A stretch of 64,000 bases of DNA. Origin: SB11 sp965222995. Lineage in GTDB: Bacteria; Bacteroidota; Bacteroidia; UBA8524. Position 1 is the stretch's first letter. Every line of letters starts with the position of its first letter. The position numbers and the translations under genes were made by a program. Under the pieces are notes generated by a model. That model saw only the letters and a list, made by a program, of their open reading frames with translations, searched no databases and had not been told where the DNA came from. Of this stretch, positions 26,758 through 34,665 are shown in pieces. Location: positions 1,178,001 to 1,242,000 of the forward strand of contig OZ244977.1 of assembly GCA_965222995.1 (NCBI GenBank), given 5' to 3'.

Positions 26758-28646
26758 CCGTCTTTTAAAATCAACTCCTCACTCTCAATCATTCTGCGTA
26801 TAGTATCGGTTAGTTTTTTTTGGTGTGCTATACCCATACTTTGTGAAAGAGCAACAATATTTTGTGCCCCATTTGTCAAAGCTGCTTCAATATTAGTACG
26901 ATATTCTTCAAATTCGCCAATACTACTTATTTTTTTAGCAGCTTCTATACAAATATCACATTTGCCACATGTTGGGCTATCGTTTTCACCAAAATAAGCT
27001 AACAATATTTGTTGACGGCATTTTTCTGTTTGTTGTGCATAGTTTATTACAGCTTCAAGCTTTTGTTTTGAAAGTACAGCACGTTGGTCAATAGCTTTAG
27101 CATCAATTTTTTCAATACCTCTGGGGAAAAGAAAAGTAAGTTGCGGCAACTCTTTGTGCGGGTGGTAATCAATAATATTGTGCTGTTTCAGCTTTTCCAG
27201 CCCTTTAATAATGTCTGCCTTTGAGCTGTTAGTCCTTCGTGAGAGCTCTAACTCGTTTATTGGGGTGTATTGCTCAAAAGCACCCCCGTAAGAGCGGAGT
27301 ATGGTTTTTACAAACTCCGTCATTGCGGGGTATTTTATTTGGTACTCATACAAAGTGTAGTTGTTTACCCTGAATTTGATTTTTGAAGGGATATATACGT
27401 TTTCAGTTAAGGCAATAATACCTTGCTGCTCTAAGGCTTTAAGTGCTGCGTATACGGGAACAGGATGCATACCGAAACGTTCGCTAAATTGTTGTATGTC
27501 AAAATCAAAACTCAAGCCGTCTCCCGTGCCATGTGCTATATTATAGAAGCTATGCAAACTATCTAAAATTTTACGGGCTGCTATGGCATTGGTACGCTGA
27601 TGCTCAAACTTTTCTAAAACCTGCAAACGGTCTGCCTCACTATAAAGCATAATGCAATAAGCACCCTTACCATCTCTGCCTGCACGCCCAGCTTCTTGAA
27701 AATAGTTTTCTAAGGTTTCAGGCAAATCAATATGTACTACCAGTCTCACATCTGGCTTATCTATACCCATACCAAAAGCATTTGTAGCAATAATAATTTG
27801 TGTTTTGCCCACTGTCCAATCGTTTTGGCGTTGGTTTCTTTCCATATGGTTTAAACCCGCATGGTAATAAGTAGCAGAAAAGCCTTTTTGTTGCAACTCA
27901 TACGCTATTTTTTGGGTTTGGTAGCGGCTGCGTACGTATATAATAGTGCTGCCTGTATGCTGATGTAAAATATGGGGCAATTGTTCTGCTTTATTTTCAC
28001 TATTTAAAACCAAGTAATGTAGGTTTTCGCGCTCAAAGCTGCTTTTGTATACATTAGCTGTTTTAAACTGTAGCTGGGTTTGGATATCTTCTACAACATC
28101 GGGGGTGGCAGTAGCTGTAAGCGCTATAACAGGAGTTTGAGGAAATACTTCACGAAGTTTTTTTATTTCTAAATACTCAGGTCTGAAATCGTATCCCCAT
28201 TGCGAGATACAATGTGCTTCATCAACAGCAATCAGTTTTACAGGCATTTGTTCTACACGAGCCAAGAAGATTTCCGTTTGTAAACGCTCAGGCGAAACAT
28301 ATAAAAACTGATACTTACCGTTGATGCAGTTATCCAACTCCAAATCAATTTCTCTAAATGGCATTCCTGAATAGATAGCTAAAGCTGAGACACCCTTTTC
28401 TTTCAGTTGCATCACTTGGTCTTTCATTAAAGCAACCAAAGGTGAAACTACTACGGTAATACCCCCCAACGCAATACCCGGCACTTGAAAACAGATAGAT
28501 TTGCCTCCACCCGTAGGTAATAAAGCTAGTGTGTCTTTACCTTTTAAAATGGAGCTGATAATATCTTCTTGCAAAGGGCGAAAAGCCGGATAGCCCCAAT
28601 ACTCTTTTAAAGTGTTATGGATGTTGTAGTTGCTCAACAAATGCAA
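26727..28646 (-). CDS. recQ: ATP-dependent DNA helicase RecQ
   Basis: 639 residues. RecQ motifs in order: motif 0 YWGYPAFRPLQEDII, Walker A LLPTGGGKSICFQVP, DEAH box LIAVDEAHCISQWG, motif III ALTATATPDV, motif V IIATNAFGMGIDKPDV, motif VI QEAGRAGRDGK, then the zinc-binding Cys set (KCRQQ, CGKCDIC) and a winged helix. A classical C-terminal HRDC is not evident. It unwinds recombination and replication intermediates 3' to 5'. There is no ATG: TTG codons at 28646, 28640 or 28637 must start it, and the first is used here because the family N-terminus needs it. Confidence 0.92.
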   Translation of the reverse strand: MHLLSNYNIHNTLKEYWGYPAFRPLQEDIISSILKGKDTLALLPTGGGKSICFQVPGIALGGITVVVSPLVALMKDQVMQLKEKGVSALAIYSGMPFREIDLELDNCINGKYQFLYVSPERLQTEIFLARVEQMPVKLIAVDEAHCISQWGYDFRPEYLEIKKLREVFPQTPVIALTATATPDVVEDIQTQLQFKTANVYKSSFERENLHYLVLNSENKAEQLPHILHQHTGSTIIYVRSRYQTQKIAYELQQKGFSATYYHAGLNHMERNQRQNDWTVGKTQIIIATNAFGMGIDKPDVRLVVHIDLPETLENYFQEAGRAGRDGKGAYCIMLYSEADRLQVLEKFEHQRTNAIAARKILDSLHSFYNIAHGTGDGLSFDFDIQQFSERFGMHPVPVYAALKALEQQGIIALTENVYIPSKIKFRVNNYTLYEYQIKYPAMTEFVKTILRSYGGAFEQYTPINELELSRRTNSSKADIIKGLEKLKQHNIIDYHPHKELPQLTFLFPRGIEKIDAKAIDQRAVLSKQKLEAVINYAQQTEKCRQQILLAYFGENDSPTCGKCDICIEAAKKISSIGEFEEYRTNIEAALTNGAQNIVALSQSMGIAHQKKLTDTIRRMIESEELILKDGWVSLNEKRK

Positions 28647-28689
28647 ATTAATGGATATTCTGCTTTACTTAGTTGCTATCTAAACAAAG

Positions 28690-28911
28690 TTAGCAGCAGT
28701 TTTTTTCTTTCTGCGCCGGAGGGCATTTGTATGTCCCATAGCTGCAAAAAACACAGCAGTCATTATCTTTTGGTTTTAGCAGAGTATTACAGTTTGTGCA
28801 TTTATAAAAAAACTGGCAAGCATCGGCTGGCATTAGCTCTTCTTTTTTTAAACCACAGTTTGGGCAAGTAATAGTAGAGGTGTGTTTTATTGGGGTGTTA
28901 TTTGACAACAT
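28690..28911 (-). CDS. Small Cys-rich GDCCVxC-like protein
   Basis: 73 residues with ten Cys. It has CPNCG and CTNCN knuckles like a zinc ribbon, then NDCCVFCSYGTYKCPP and a terminal NCC. NDCCVFC is a variant of the GDCCVxC motif that names a family of small (seleno)proteins, some members of which carry selenocysteine; here all positions are Cys and no in-frame TGA occurs. Function is unknown; homologs are often seen near metal-handling genes (from memory). ATG 28911 lies 22 nt after the ATP-grasp gene stop and the gene ends 43 nt before recQ, in one leftward run. Confidence 0.75.
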   Translation of the reverse strand: MLSNNTPIKHTSTITCPNCGLKKEELMPADACQFFYKCTNCNTLLKPKDNDCCVFCSYGTYKCPPAQKEKNCC

Positions 28912-28933
28912 CTAACAAGATACAAGTTTTTTG

Positions 28934-29965
28934 TTAATGAAAAACCTCTGTCCAGTGGCGGGTAAATTCAGTACCCCACTTTATATCTATTTCGTTGGGG
29001 TTAATAGTTTCTCCCATTTCCATTTGTACAGCTAATAAGGGAAGGTTGACATTAGCACCTAAAAGGGCTACGGTTGTACCCTGTACACGTGGGTTTATTT
29101 CTAATATTTTAAAAATGCCATCTTCTCCGCGCTTTACCTGCACCCCAATATTGCCATGCAGGTTGCAACACTCTACAATACTTTTGCAATAGTTTATAAT
29201 TTCTTGATGCTGCTCAATAACCCCTGCTACCGATATACCCTGTACCATTTTTTTGCGTAAACGAGGAATAGCAAGCAAACACTTGCCGTTTCGTGCCAAA
29301 CAGTCAATAGTATATTCTTCTCCCAATAAAAACTCGCTAACCAAAAGAGGAGGGAAGGGCTTTTGTTTAAGTATAGATATAGCTTTTTCCAGCGTAATAT
29401 ACTCGGCAGTTGGCTTGTGATTAAAAAGCAAGTCAAACTCGTCTTTATTTTCGTCAATAATCCTAAAACCTCGGCTACCGTTTGAAACACAGGGCTTAAA
29501 ACAAACTACCTTGTTGGGGTAACCCAGTTGCCTCGAAGCGTTTTCCAGTTCATCAACTGTGGCTGCTATTTGAAATTGAGGGGTAAGTATTCCATTAGCA
29601 TGCAATAACTCATATAATTTACCCTTATCATTAGCTATACTTAACTGCTCATAGTTTGACACGAGTACTTTAATGCCTTTTTGGGCAAAGCTTTCTTTGT
29701 TTTGACTAAGGGGAAATAACTCACGGGTAACTAGTGGTACAATAACCTGTATTTGGTGCTTTTGGCAAAGCTGCTCAATGGCAGTAATAAAAGTAGCGTC
29801 TGTAGCTTTGGGTATTACTTCAAATATGGGGTTTAGGTATCTTCCCACCGATTCTGGGTTAGCATCAGCTACTACAATTTCAATATCAGTGTGTTGTTGC
29901 AAACATTTTAAAATGCCGGCAGCTCCCGGTGCGCCTCCGCCTGTCATCAATACCCTTAGTGCCAT
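28934..29965 (-). CDS. ATP-grasp protein related to carbamoyl-phosphate synthase large chain
   Basis: 343 residues. A Rossmann-like pre-ATP-grasp start (RVLMTGGGAPGAAGILKCL) is followed by the ATP-grasp domain with VVCFKPCVSNGSRGFR (phosphate loop and Lys), LLVSEFLLGEEYTIDCLA and FKILEINPRVQGTT (Mg-binding Glu/Asn). Only one ATP-grasp unit and no glutaminase or allosteric domain is present, so it is not CarB itself. Such enzymes ligate a carboxylate to an amine or thiol; the substrate is unknown. A TAATTTTG box ends 5 nt before the ATG. Flanked by NFACT and the GDCCVxC-like gene. Confidence 0.8.
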   Translation of the reverse strand: MALRVLMTGGGAPGAAGILKCLQQHTDIEIVVADANPESVGRYLNPIFEVIPKATDATFITAIEQLCQKHQIQVIVPLVTRELFPLSQNKESFAQKGIKVLVSNYEQLSIANDKGKLYELLHANGILTPQFQIAATVDELENASRQLGYPNKVVCFKPCVSNGSRGFRIIDENKDEFDLLFNHKPTAEYITLEKAISILKQKPFPPLLVSEFLLGEEYTIDCLARNGKCLLAIPRLRKKMVQGISVAGVIEQHQEIINYCKSIVECCNLHGNIGVQVKRGEDGIFKILEINPRVQGTTVALLGANVNLPLLAVQMEMGETINPNEIDIKWGTEFTRHWTEVFH

Positions 29966-29969
29966 GCAG

Positions 29970-29977
29970 CAAAATTA
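29970..29977 (-). promoter_or_regulatory. Putative -7 box of the ATP-grasp gene
   Basis: Minus strand TAATTTTG matches TAnnTTTG and ends 5 nt before ATG 29965, which predicts a leaderless transcript inside a longer leftward run. No -33 element is evident. Confidence 0.4.
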
Positions 29978-29989
29978 CTAAACATAAAC

Positions 29990-31510
29990 CTAATTATCTC
30001 TAAATGCAGGCTCAACCAAAATGGTATTTTCTTTATCCACCACCACTTGCCCCGCGGGTGCACCTTTAATTTTGCGAACGTATTTTTTTTCAGTATAAAT
30101 TACGGGGCAAAGGCTATCTGTTTTACCTTTAGAGAAATGTGCAGCTAAGGAGGCGGCATATTCCAACACATCATTAGGTATGGTTTGTCCCGCTTTGGTT
30201 TTGATAACTACATGAGAACCTGCCATACCTCTTGCATGCAACCAAATATCATTTTTAGCGGCATGTTTTAGGGTGAGCAAATCGTTGTTTTTAGAGTTTT
30301 TACCTACTAAAATCATATACCCGTTAAAGGGAAATTCCTTAAACAATGTAGGTGTTACAGGTTTTAGATGGTTTTTGTTTTCTTTTTCAAAACCTCGTAA
30401 CTCTTTGCTGTTATCTGCTGTTTCAGCTTCTTCAATTTGCTGTAGAACATTCAACAACTCATCTTCAGCATTTTGCAAATTGATTTTAAGTATTTCTATT
30501 TCTTTAGACTGATTTTTCGCTTTGCGGTAGTAATTCTCTGCATTTTCTTGCGGACTAAGGTCTTTTTTCAGTTTGATATCAAGCTCGGTATTATCATAAA
30601 AATTGAGTAGGCGAACTTTGTTTTCTCCTTTCTGTATTTGGTGCAGGTTGGCCATTAATACATCGGCTATATGCTTATAAGGTGTTTGGGTTTCTATTTT
30701 TTTCAGTTTGAGTTGCTTGGAGCGAATCTCTTTTTCAAGCTTAGTCTTTTTTTGTTGTAGCGATTGCAGTATGCGGTGTTTTTTATCTTCAAAAAAGAAT
30801 TTGCCTAAATATAATCTTGCAAAATCGTTTAAAGCATCAACGGGTGAGGTGTATTTGCCTAACTCTTCACCTTTGGGGAAAAACCGAAGCTGTATCTCAC
30901 CATTAACATTGCAGATATAAAACACTTCTTTTTCTAGTTGCTCTAATACTTTTTCAGGTGAGTGAGTACTCACTACTTCAAGAGCATCTTTTGGAAAAAA
31001 AGGATATTTCTCGGCAATTTCTTGCTGAGATAAATTATTAAGTGAGTGCTCACTCACTTTTTCTTTGTTTTGGTATAAGCTGTCATATGCAAGTTCTAAA
31101 TCTGCCTTTATTTGTTGGCGAAATACTTCTGTGTTTTGCTCATTTTCAAACAGAATTATATTTCCGTTTTTCCCGAAAAGTTTTATAAATAATGTGGCTT
31201 TACTCTCAAAAACAATAGAAAAACTGCGCTCATATAGCTGCGTAGTTATTTCCTTAACTCTTTGTGATGAAAGGCTTTTAAACTGTTGTAGCTTATGCTT
31301 TGGCGAGTGGAATTCTGTGGGAAAGGATAGTACCGTGTCTTTTTGTATGAAGTTAAATTTGAAAGGAAAATAGTCCCCTGTTCTCAACTTAAAAATTAGC
31401 CACAACTCTTGTTTTGAAGTGCTGTACCCTTCAACAAATAAAGCATTTTGCAACAATGCATTTAACTGCTCGGTAAGTTGTTTAAGGAAGTAATAGTTGT
31501 TGTGGTTCAC
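29990..31510 (-). CDS. NFACT-family protein (RqcH-like ribosome quality control factor)
   Basis: 506 residues. An N-terminal NFACT-N region (to about 200) is followed by a coiled coil (about 230-370, KKTKLEKEIRSKQLKLKKIE) and the C-terminal NFACT-R domain with NDIWLHARGMAGSHVVIKTK, AASLAAHFSKGKTDSLCPVI and KIKGAPAGQVVV. Homologs include RqcH, which binds stalled 60S/50S-peptidyl-tRNA complexes and adds Ala tails, and the Gram-positive FbpA proteins. A role in rescuing stalled nascent chains is inferred. The start is GTG 31510, 8 nt after a TAACTTTG box. It contains two related short palindromes (see findings). Confidence 0.85.
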   Translation of the reverse strand: MNHNNYYFLKQLTEQLNALLQNALFVEGYSTSKQELWLIFKLRTGDYFPFKFNFIQKDTVLSFPTEFHSPKHKLQQFKSLSSQRVKEITTQLYERSFSIVFESKATLFIKLFGKNGNIILFENEQNTEVFRQQIKADLELAYDSLYQNKEKVSEHSLNNLSQQEIAEKYPFFPKDALEVVSTHSPEKVLEQLEKEVFYICNVNGEIQLRFFPKGEELGKYTSPVDALNDFARLYLGKFFFEDKKHRILQSLQQKKTKLEKEIRSKQLKLKKIETQTPYKHIADVLMANLHQIQKGENKVRLLNFYDNTELDIKLKKDLSPQENAENYYRKAKNQSKEIEILKINLQNAEDELLNVLQQIEEAETADNSKELRGFEKENKNHLKPVTPTLFKEFPFNGYMILVGKNSKNNDLLTLKHAAKNDIWLHARGMAGSHVVIKTKAGQTIPNDVLEYAASLAAHFSKGKTDSLCPVIYTEKKYVRKIKGAPAGQVVVDKENTILVEPAFRDN

Positions 31511-31517
31511 AGTGAAG

Positions 31518-31525
31518 CAAAGTTA
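31518..31525 (-). promoter_or_regulatory. Putative -7 box of the NFACT gene
   Basis: Minus strand TAACTTTG matches TAnnTTTG and ends 8 nt before the GTG start at 31510, predicting a leader of about 3 nt. It lies in the 26-nt gap after map. Confidence 0.4.
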
Positions 31526-31536
31526 AGCTACAGCAC

Positions 31537-32361
31537 TTAACTTGCTACTTGCCAGTTTGCCATTGCCTCATCATAAGTTTGGCAAATGCCTGCGGCAACC
31601 AATTCGTCATCTGCATCAGTAAGGGCAACAGGTTTACCGTTTGTTACCAATATGGTATGTTCAAACTGGGCACTTAGTTTACCGTCAATGGTTCTGGCAG
31701 TCCAACCGTCTCTACGGTCAACTTTAGAGCGCGCTTTACCTGCGTTTATCATAGGCTCAATGGTAAATACCATACCTGCCTTTAGTTTAGGGCCGCTATT
31801 TTTATCGGCAATATGGGCTACTTCAGGGTCTTCGTGAAACTTTAGTCCAACGCCGTGCCCACAAAACTCATAAACCACACTGTAATTATTGGCTAAAGCA
31901 TGTTTATTAATGGTATAGCCAATATTACCCAAATAGTTACCGTGTGTGCTTTGCTCAATGCCTAAAAACAAACATTCTTTAGTGGTTTTTACCAGACGTT
32001 TAGCATAGTCTGTAACTTCACCAACCTCATACATTTTGCAGGTATCGCCAAAGTAACCGTTTAAAATGGCAGTAACATCAATATTCACAATATCACCGTC
32101 GCGTAACTCATATTTGCCGGGCACGCCGTGGCAAATAACATCGTTTGGACTGATGCAAGTAGAATGTTTATAACCTTTATAGCCTTTAGTTGCGGCTACT
32201 GAGTTGTGGTCTCTTAAAAACTCTTCTGCTTTTTTATCAATATAGTCCGTTGTAGTACCCGGTGTGGTAAACTGTTCTAAATACTTTAGGGTTTTAGCCG
32301 CTAATAAACTGCTTTGGCGTATGCCTTCAATCTGCTCAGGTGTCTTTAATACTATTGCCAT
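31537..32361 (-). CDS. map: Methionine aminopeptidase, type I
   Basis: 274 residues. All five metal ligands are present: Asp in GDIVNIDVTA, Asp in YFGDTCKMY, His in GHGVGLKFHEDP, Glu in FTIEPMINAG and Glu in AQFEHTILVT; the substrate His is in ICHGVPGKYEL. It removes the initiator Met from nascent proteins. ATG 32361, the first gene of the leftward run map-NFACT-ATP-grasp-GDCCVxC-recQ-GT-GT. A TATCTTTG box (32371-32378) lies 10 nt upstream of the ATG. Confidence 0.96.
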   Translation of the reverse strand: MAIVLKTPEQIEGIRQSSLLAAKTLKYLEQFTTPGTTTDYIDKKAEEFLRDHNSVAATKGYKGYKHSTCISPNDVICHGVPGKYELRDGDIVNIDVTAILNGYFGDTCKMYEVGEVTDYAKRLVKTTKECLFLGIEQSTHGNYLGNIGYTINKHALANNYSVVYEFCGHGVGLKFHEDPEVAHIADKNSGPKLKAGMVFTIEPMINAGKARSKVDRRDGWTARTIDGKLSAQFEHTILVTNGKPVALTDADDELVAAGICQTYDEAMANWQVAS

Positions 32362-32370
32362 TATTCACTG

Positions 32371-32378
32371 CAAAGATA
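32371..32378 (-). promoter_or_regulatory. Putative -7 box of map
   Basis: Minus strand TATCTTTG, a full TAnnTTTG match, ends 10 nt before ATG 32361; the leader would be about 5 nt. The -33 region lacks a clear TTTG. Confidence 0.4.
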
Positions 32379-32538
32379 CCACAATACATTTTTAATTGTT
32401 TGATTGAAAAACTTTTTAAAAAAGCTTTAGTACAAGAGAAATAAGTTGTTCTTTTGATAAAATCTTTTGCACGAAAGTAGGGGGAACCTGAAAACCCTAT
32501 GTAAAAAAGAGTAGGGGTAATTATCAATTTATATCAAT

Positions 32539-33135
32539 ATGAAAATTTTATTTGTGAAAGGCAGAATTCTATTAATTGCTTTATCATTCCTAATGTTAAA
32601 TTCTTGCACTAAAGAAACAGAAAACTCTAGCAGTACTACTTTAAAAAACAAAGAAACAGCTGAAAAGGAAGGTTTTGTGAGAAAGACCATTGAGCGACGA
32701 CGCATTAAAGTGGCTTTACGCCGTCATGGTATGAATGACCCTGATAATCCTAATTGTGATTGCGCCCCGAATTGTGTATTGCCTATGTGTCCGTGTAAAT
32801 TAGGTTTATGTATTGCCAGAGGATTTATTTTAGACTCAGAAACATTTTCTGATGAAACAGCTTTGGTAAACGCAGGGGCACTGGGCTATGCAACAATTGA
32901 GGTTAATAACTTAGGAAAGCTTCAGTTTGAGTTTGAGCAGGAAACTTGTTATTTGGATGAAGACATTCACTCTACTGATAAACTGGTTGAAATTCCTGTA
33001 AATTATACGCTTCCTTCAAATATCAGTTCAGAACTGGGGTATACTTCCATTGAAATATTGGCAGGTGCTTATTACGGTGATTTTTCTACAAATGCCAATG
33101 GTATAATTGAGTGTGATATTGTAACCGTTCCATAA
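32539..33135 (+). CDS. Cys-rich lipoprotein of unknown function
   Basis: 198 residues. The lipoprotein signal RILLIALSFLMLNSC is followed by a charged spacer, then the cluster CDCAPNCVLPMCPCKLGLC (residues about 74-92), with seven Cys in 19 residues, and a beta-rich tail (ETCYLDEDIHSTDKL, LGYTSIEILAGAYYGDF). The Cys cluster suggests disulfide bonding or metal binding outside the cytoplasm; no known domain is recognised. It stands alone, divergent from map, and is followed by a hairpin at 33143-33182 shared with the convergent CoA-transferase gene. Confidence 0.75.
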   Translation: MKILFVKGRILLIALSFLMLNSCTKETENSSSTTLKNKETAEKEGFVRKTIERRRIKVALRRHGMNDPDNPNCDCAPNCVLPMCPCKLGLCIARGFILDSETFSDETALVNAGALGYATIEVNNLGKLQFEFEQETCYLDEDIHSTDKLVEIPVNYTLPSNISSELGYTSIEILAGAYYGDFSTNANGIIECDIVTVP

Positions 33136-33142
33136 TTATTCT

Positions 33143-33182
33143 TTTAATCCAAGGTAAGGTTCAATATCTGCCTTGGATTAAA
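33143..33182. terminator. Bidirectional terminator between lipoprotein and CoA-transferase genes
   Basis: TTTAATCCAAGG (33143-33154) pairs perfectly with CCTTGGATTAAA (33171-33182); a wobble and one more pair shorten the loop to about 12 nt. Located between converging genes. Confidence 0.7.
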
Positions 33183-33212
33183 TTCTTTTGAAAATTTTCG
33201 AGCTTGTTTGAG

Positions 33213-34289
33213 TTAGTTAGAGGTAATATCAAAAGCAACGGTTTTCACACGTTTTGTATTTACCTTATCAACCTTTTCCTCTAAAATCATTTTTTGGGCT
33301 TTTGGATTCTGGAATACTTGTTCCATATTCATTACAGCTCCTGCAGGTGCTTTAGCTTGATGCAGTTGAGTAAGTAATTCATCACTCTTAAACTTGCCCG
33401 ATAAGGCATTTAGTTCTTTTACCAGTATTTCTCTATTGGCAACTCTTTCCGCATTAGTATCAAAACGGCTATCTTTAGCTAATAGGCTATTTCCTAAAAT
33501 ATCACACAAGACACTAAACTGGTGTTCTGTGCCAATGGCTAATACTATTTGTTTCCCGTCAGCACAGTTCAAAATATCACCATAGGGGCAAATATTAGGG
33601 TGTGCGCTCCCAATGGGCTGGGGAATATGGTTTGCCATAAGCCAATTGGTAGCCTGGTTGCTAAGCGTTGCTATACCTGCATCAAAAAGGTTAGTACTCA
33701 CATGGCTTCCTTTTCCTGTTTTCTCCCGTTCCCAAAGGGTCAGTAGAATGCCTTGTTTCAGTTGGTGTGCAGCCAATAAGTCCATTAGCGCAACAGGCAT
33801 TTTTAGTGGAGCGCATTCAGGCGTACCATTCATATACATATAACCTGTTTCAGCTTGTACTACAACATCAAATGCCGCTCTGTGGTCATCGTTTCCGTAG
33901 CCTGTTAGTTCAGCATATATTAGTTGCGTATTAATAGCTTTTAAGGTTTCATAATCCATCCCCAGTTTTTTAGCATCACCCGGTTTGTAGTTAGCCACTA
34001 CAATATCTGCTTCCTTGCAAAGTGCATATACTTGTTCTTTCCCTTCTTGTGTTTTTAAGTCTATAAATAAATGCTTTTTACCCCAGTTTACAGCGCAGAA
34101 ATAAGCAGATATTTCACTGTTTGGGTCTTCATTGGGCAGTTTCCAGTTTCGGGTAGTGTCACCACCCGTTTTAGGGTTTTCAATTTTCGTTACATCAGCA
34201 CCCAGTTCTGCCAAAAACATTCCCACAGCAGGTCCTGCCAATACACTGGCTAGTTCAACTACTTTTAAACCTTGTAGTGGTTTATCCAT
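33213..34289 (-). CDS. CaiB/BaiF (class III) CoA-transferase family protein
   Basis: 358 residues, somewhat shorter than formyl-CoA transferase. Family features: VVELASVLAGPAVGMFLAEL, GADVTKIENP, FIDLKTQEGK, VVANYKPGDAKKLG and MPVALMDLLAAHQLKQGI, whose Asp is the expected catalytic residue that forms the anhydride with the acyl group. Class III enzymes move CoA between carboxylic acids (carnitine, formate, bile acids, 2-methylacyl-CoA epimerisation); the substrate here cannot be told. ATG 34289 shares its A with the upstream TAA (TAATG), so it is coupled to the small membrane protein. Confidence 0.87.
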   Translation of the reverse strand: MDKPLQGLKVVELASVLAGPAVGMFLAELGADVTKIENPKTGGDTTRNWKLPNEDPNSEISAYFCAVNWGKKHLFIDLKTQEGKEQVYALCKEADIVVANYKPGDAKKLGMDYETLKAINTQLIYAELTGYGNDDHRAAFDVVVQAETGYMYMNGTPECAPLKMPVALMDLLAAHQLKQGILLTLWEREKTGKGSHVSTNLFDAGIATLSNQATNWLMANHIPQPIGSAHPNICPYGDILNCADGKQIVLAIGTEHQFSVLCDILGNSLLAKDSRFDTNAERVANREILVKELNALSGKFKSDELLTQLHQAKAPAGAVMNMEQVFQNPKAQKMILEEKVDKVNTKRVKTVAFDITSN

Positions 34290-34612
34290 TAGCTTGGGAG
34301 CAAATAAAAGGTGTAGGCTTTGTAAAGATAGAGTATTACAAAAATCATATTTACTATAAGTATGCCTACTACTTTAGAGCGGGTGTATTTTATTTCTTTA
34401 CTAAACTCTTGTTTGGTAGGAAACATTAAAACTACAAAACCCAATAACGAACCTGCCATTACTGCTGCCCAAAAAGGAAAGGTTATATAACCTATTTTAT
34501 AGTACACATTATGCTCAGGATTGGGTACATAGGTAGATGCAGCAACAAACATGTTAAAGGCAAAGAAGGCTAAAGAAATGTAGATATACTTTTTAGGGAT
34601 ACCGAAATTCAT
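34289..34612 (-). CDS. Small four-helix membrane protein of unknown function
   Basis: 107 residues from ATG 34612, favoured over the TTG/upstream Met because a TACTTTTG box (34631-34638) sits just before it. Four hydrophobic helices (YIYISLAFFAFNMFVAA, YITFPFWAAVMAGSLLGFVV, VVGILIVNMIFVILYLY and the short link) fill most of the chain. It is predicted to sit in the inner membrane. Function is unknown. It is stop-start coupled to the CoA-transferase gene. Confidence 0.7.
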   Translation of the reverse strand: MNFGIPKKYIYISLAFFAFNMFVAASTYVPNPEHNVYYKIGYITFPFWAAVMAGSLLGFVVLMFPTKQEFSKEIKYTRSKVVGILIVNMIFVILYLYKAYTFYLLPS

Positions 34613-34630
34613 AGTAGTAGTTTTGGGCTG

Positions 34631-34638
34631 CAAAAGTA
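34631..34638 (-). promoter_or_regulatory. Putative -7 box of the membrane protein/CoA-transferase pair
   Basis: Minus strand TACTTTTG matches TAnnTTTG; the leader would be about 14 nt before ATG 34612. Confidence 0.35.
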
Positions 34639-34665
34639 GGGATTTTTTACCCGCTTACTATGCCC

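Noticed and set aside
28690..28911. Selenocysteine in the GDCCVxC-like protein
   Set aside because: All motif positions are TGT/TGC Cys codons, there is no in-frame TGA and the stop is TAA.
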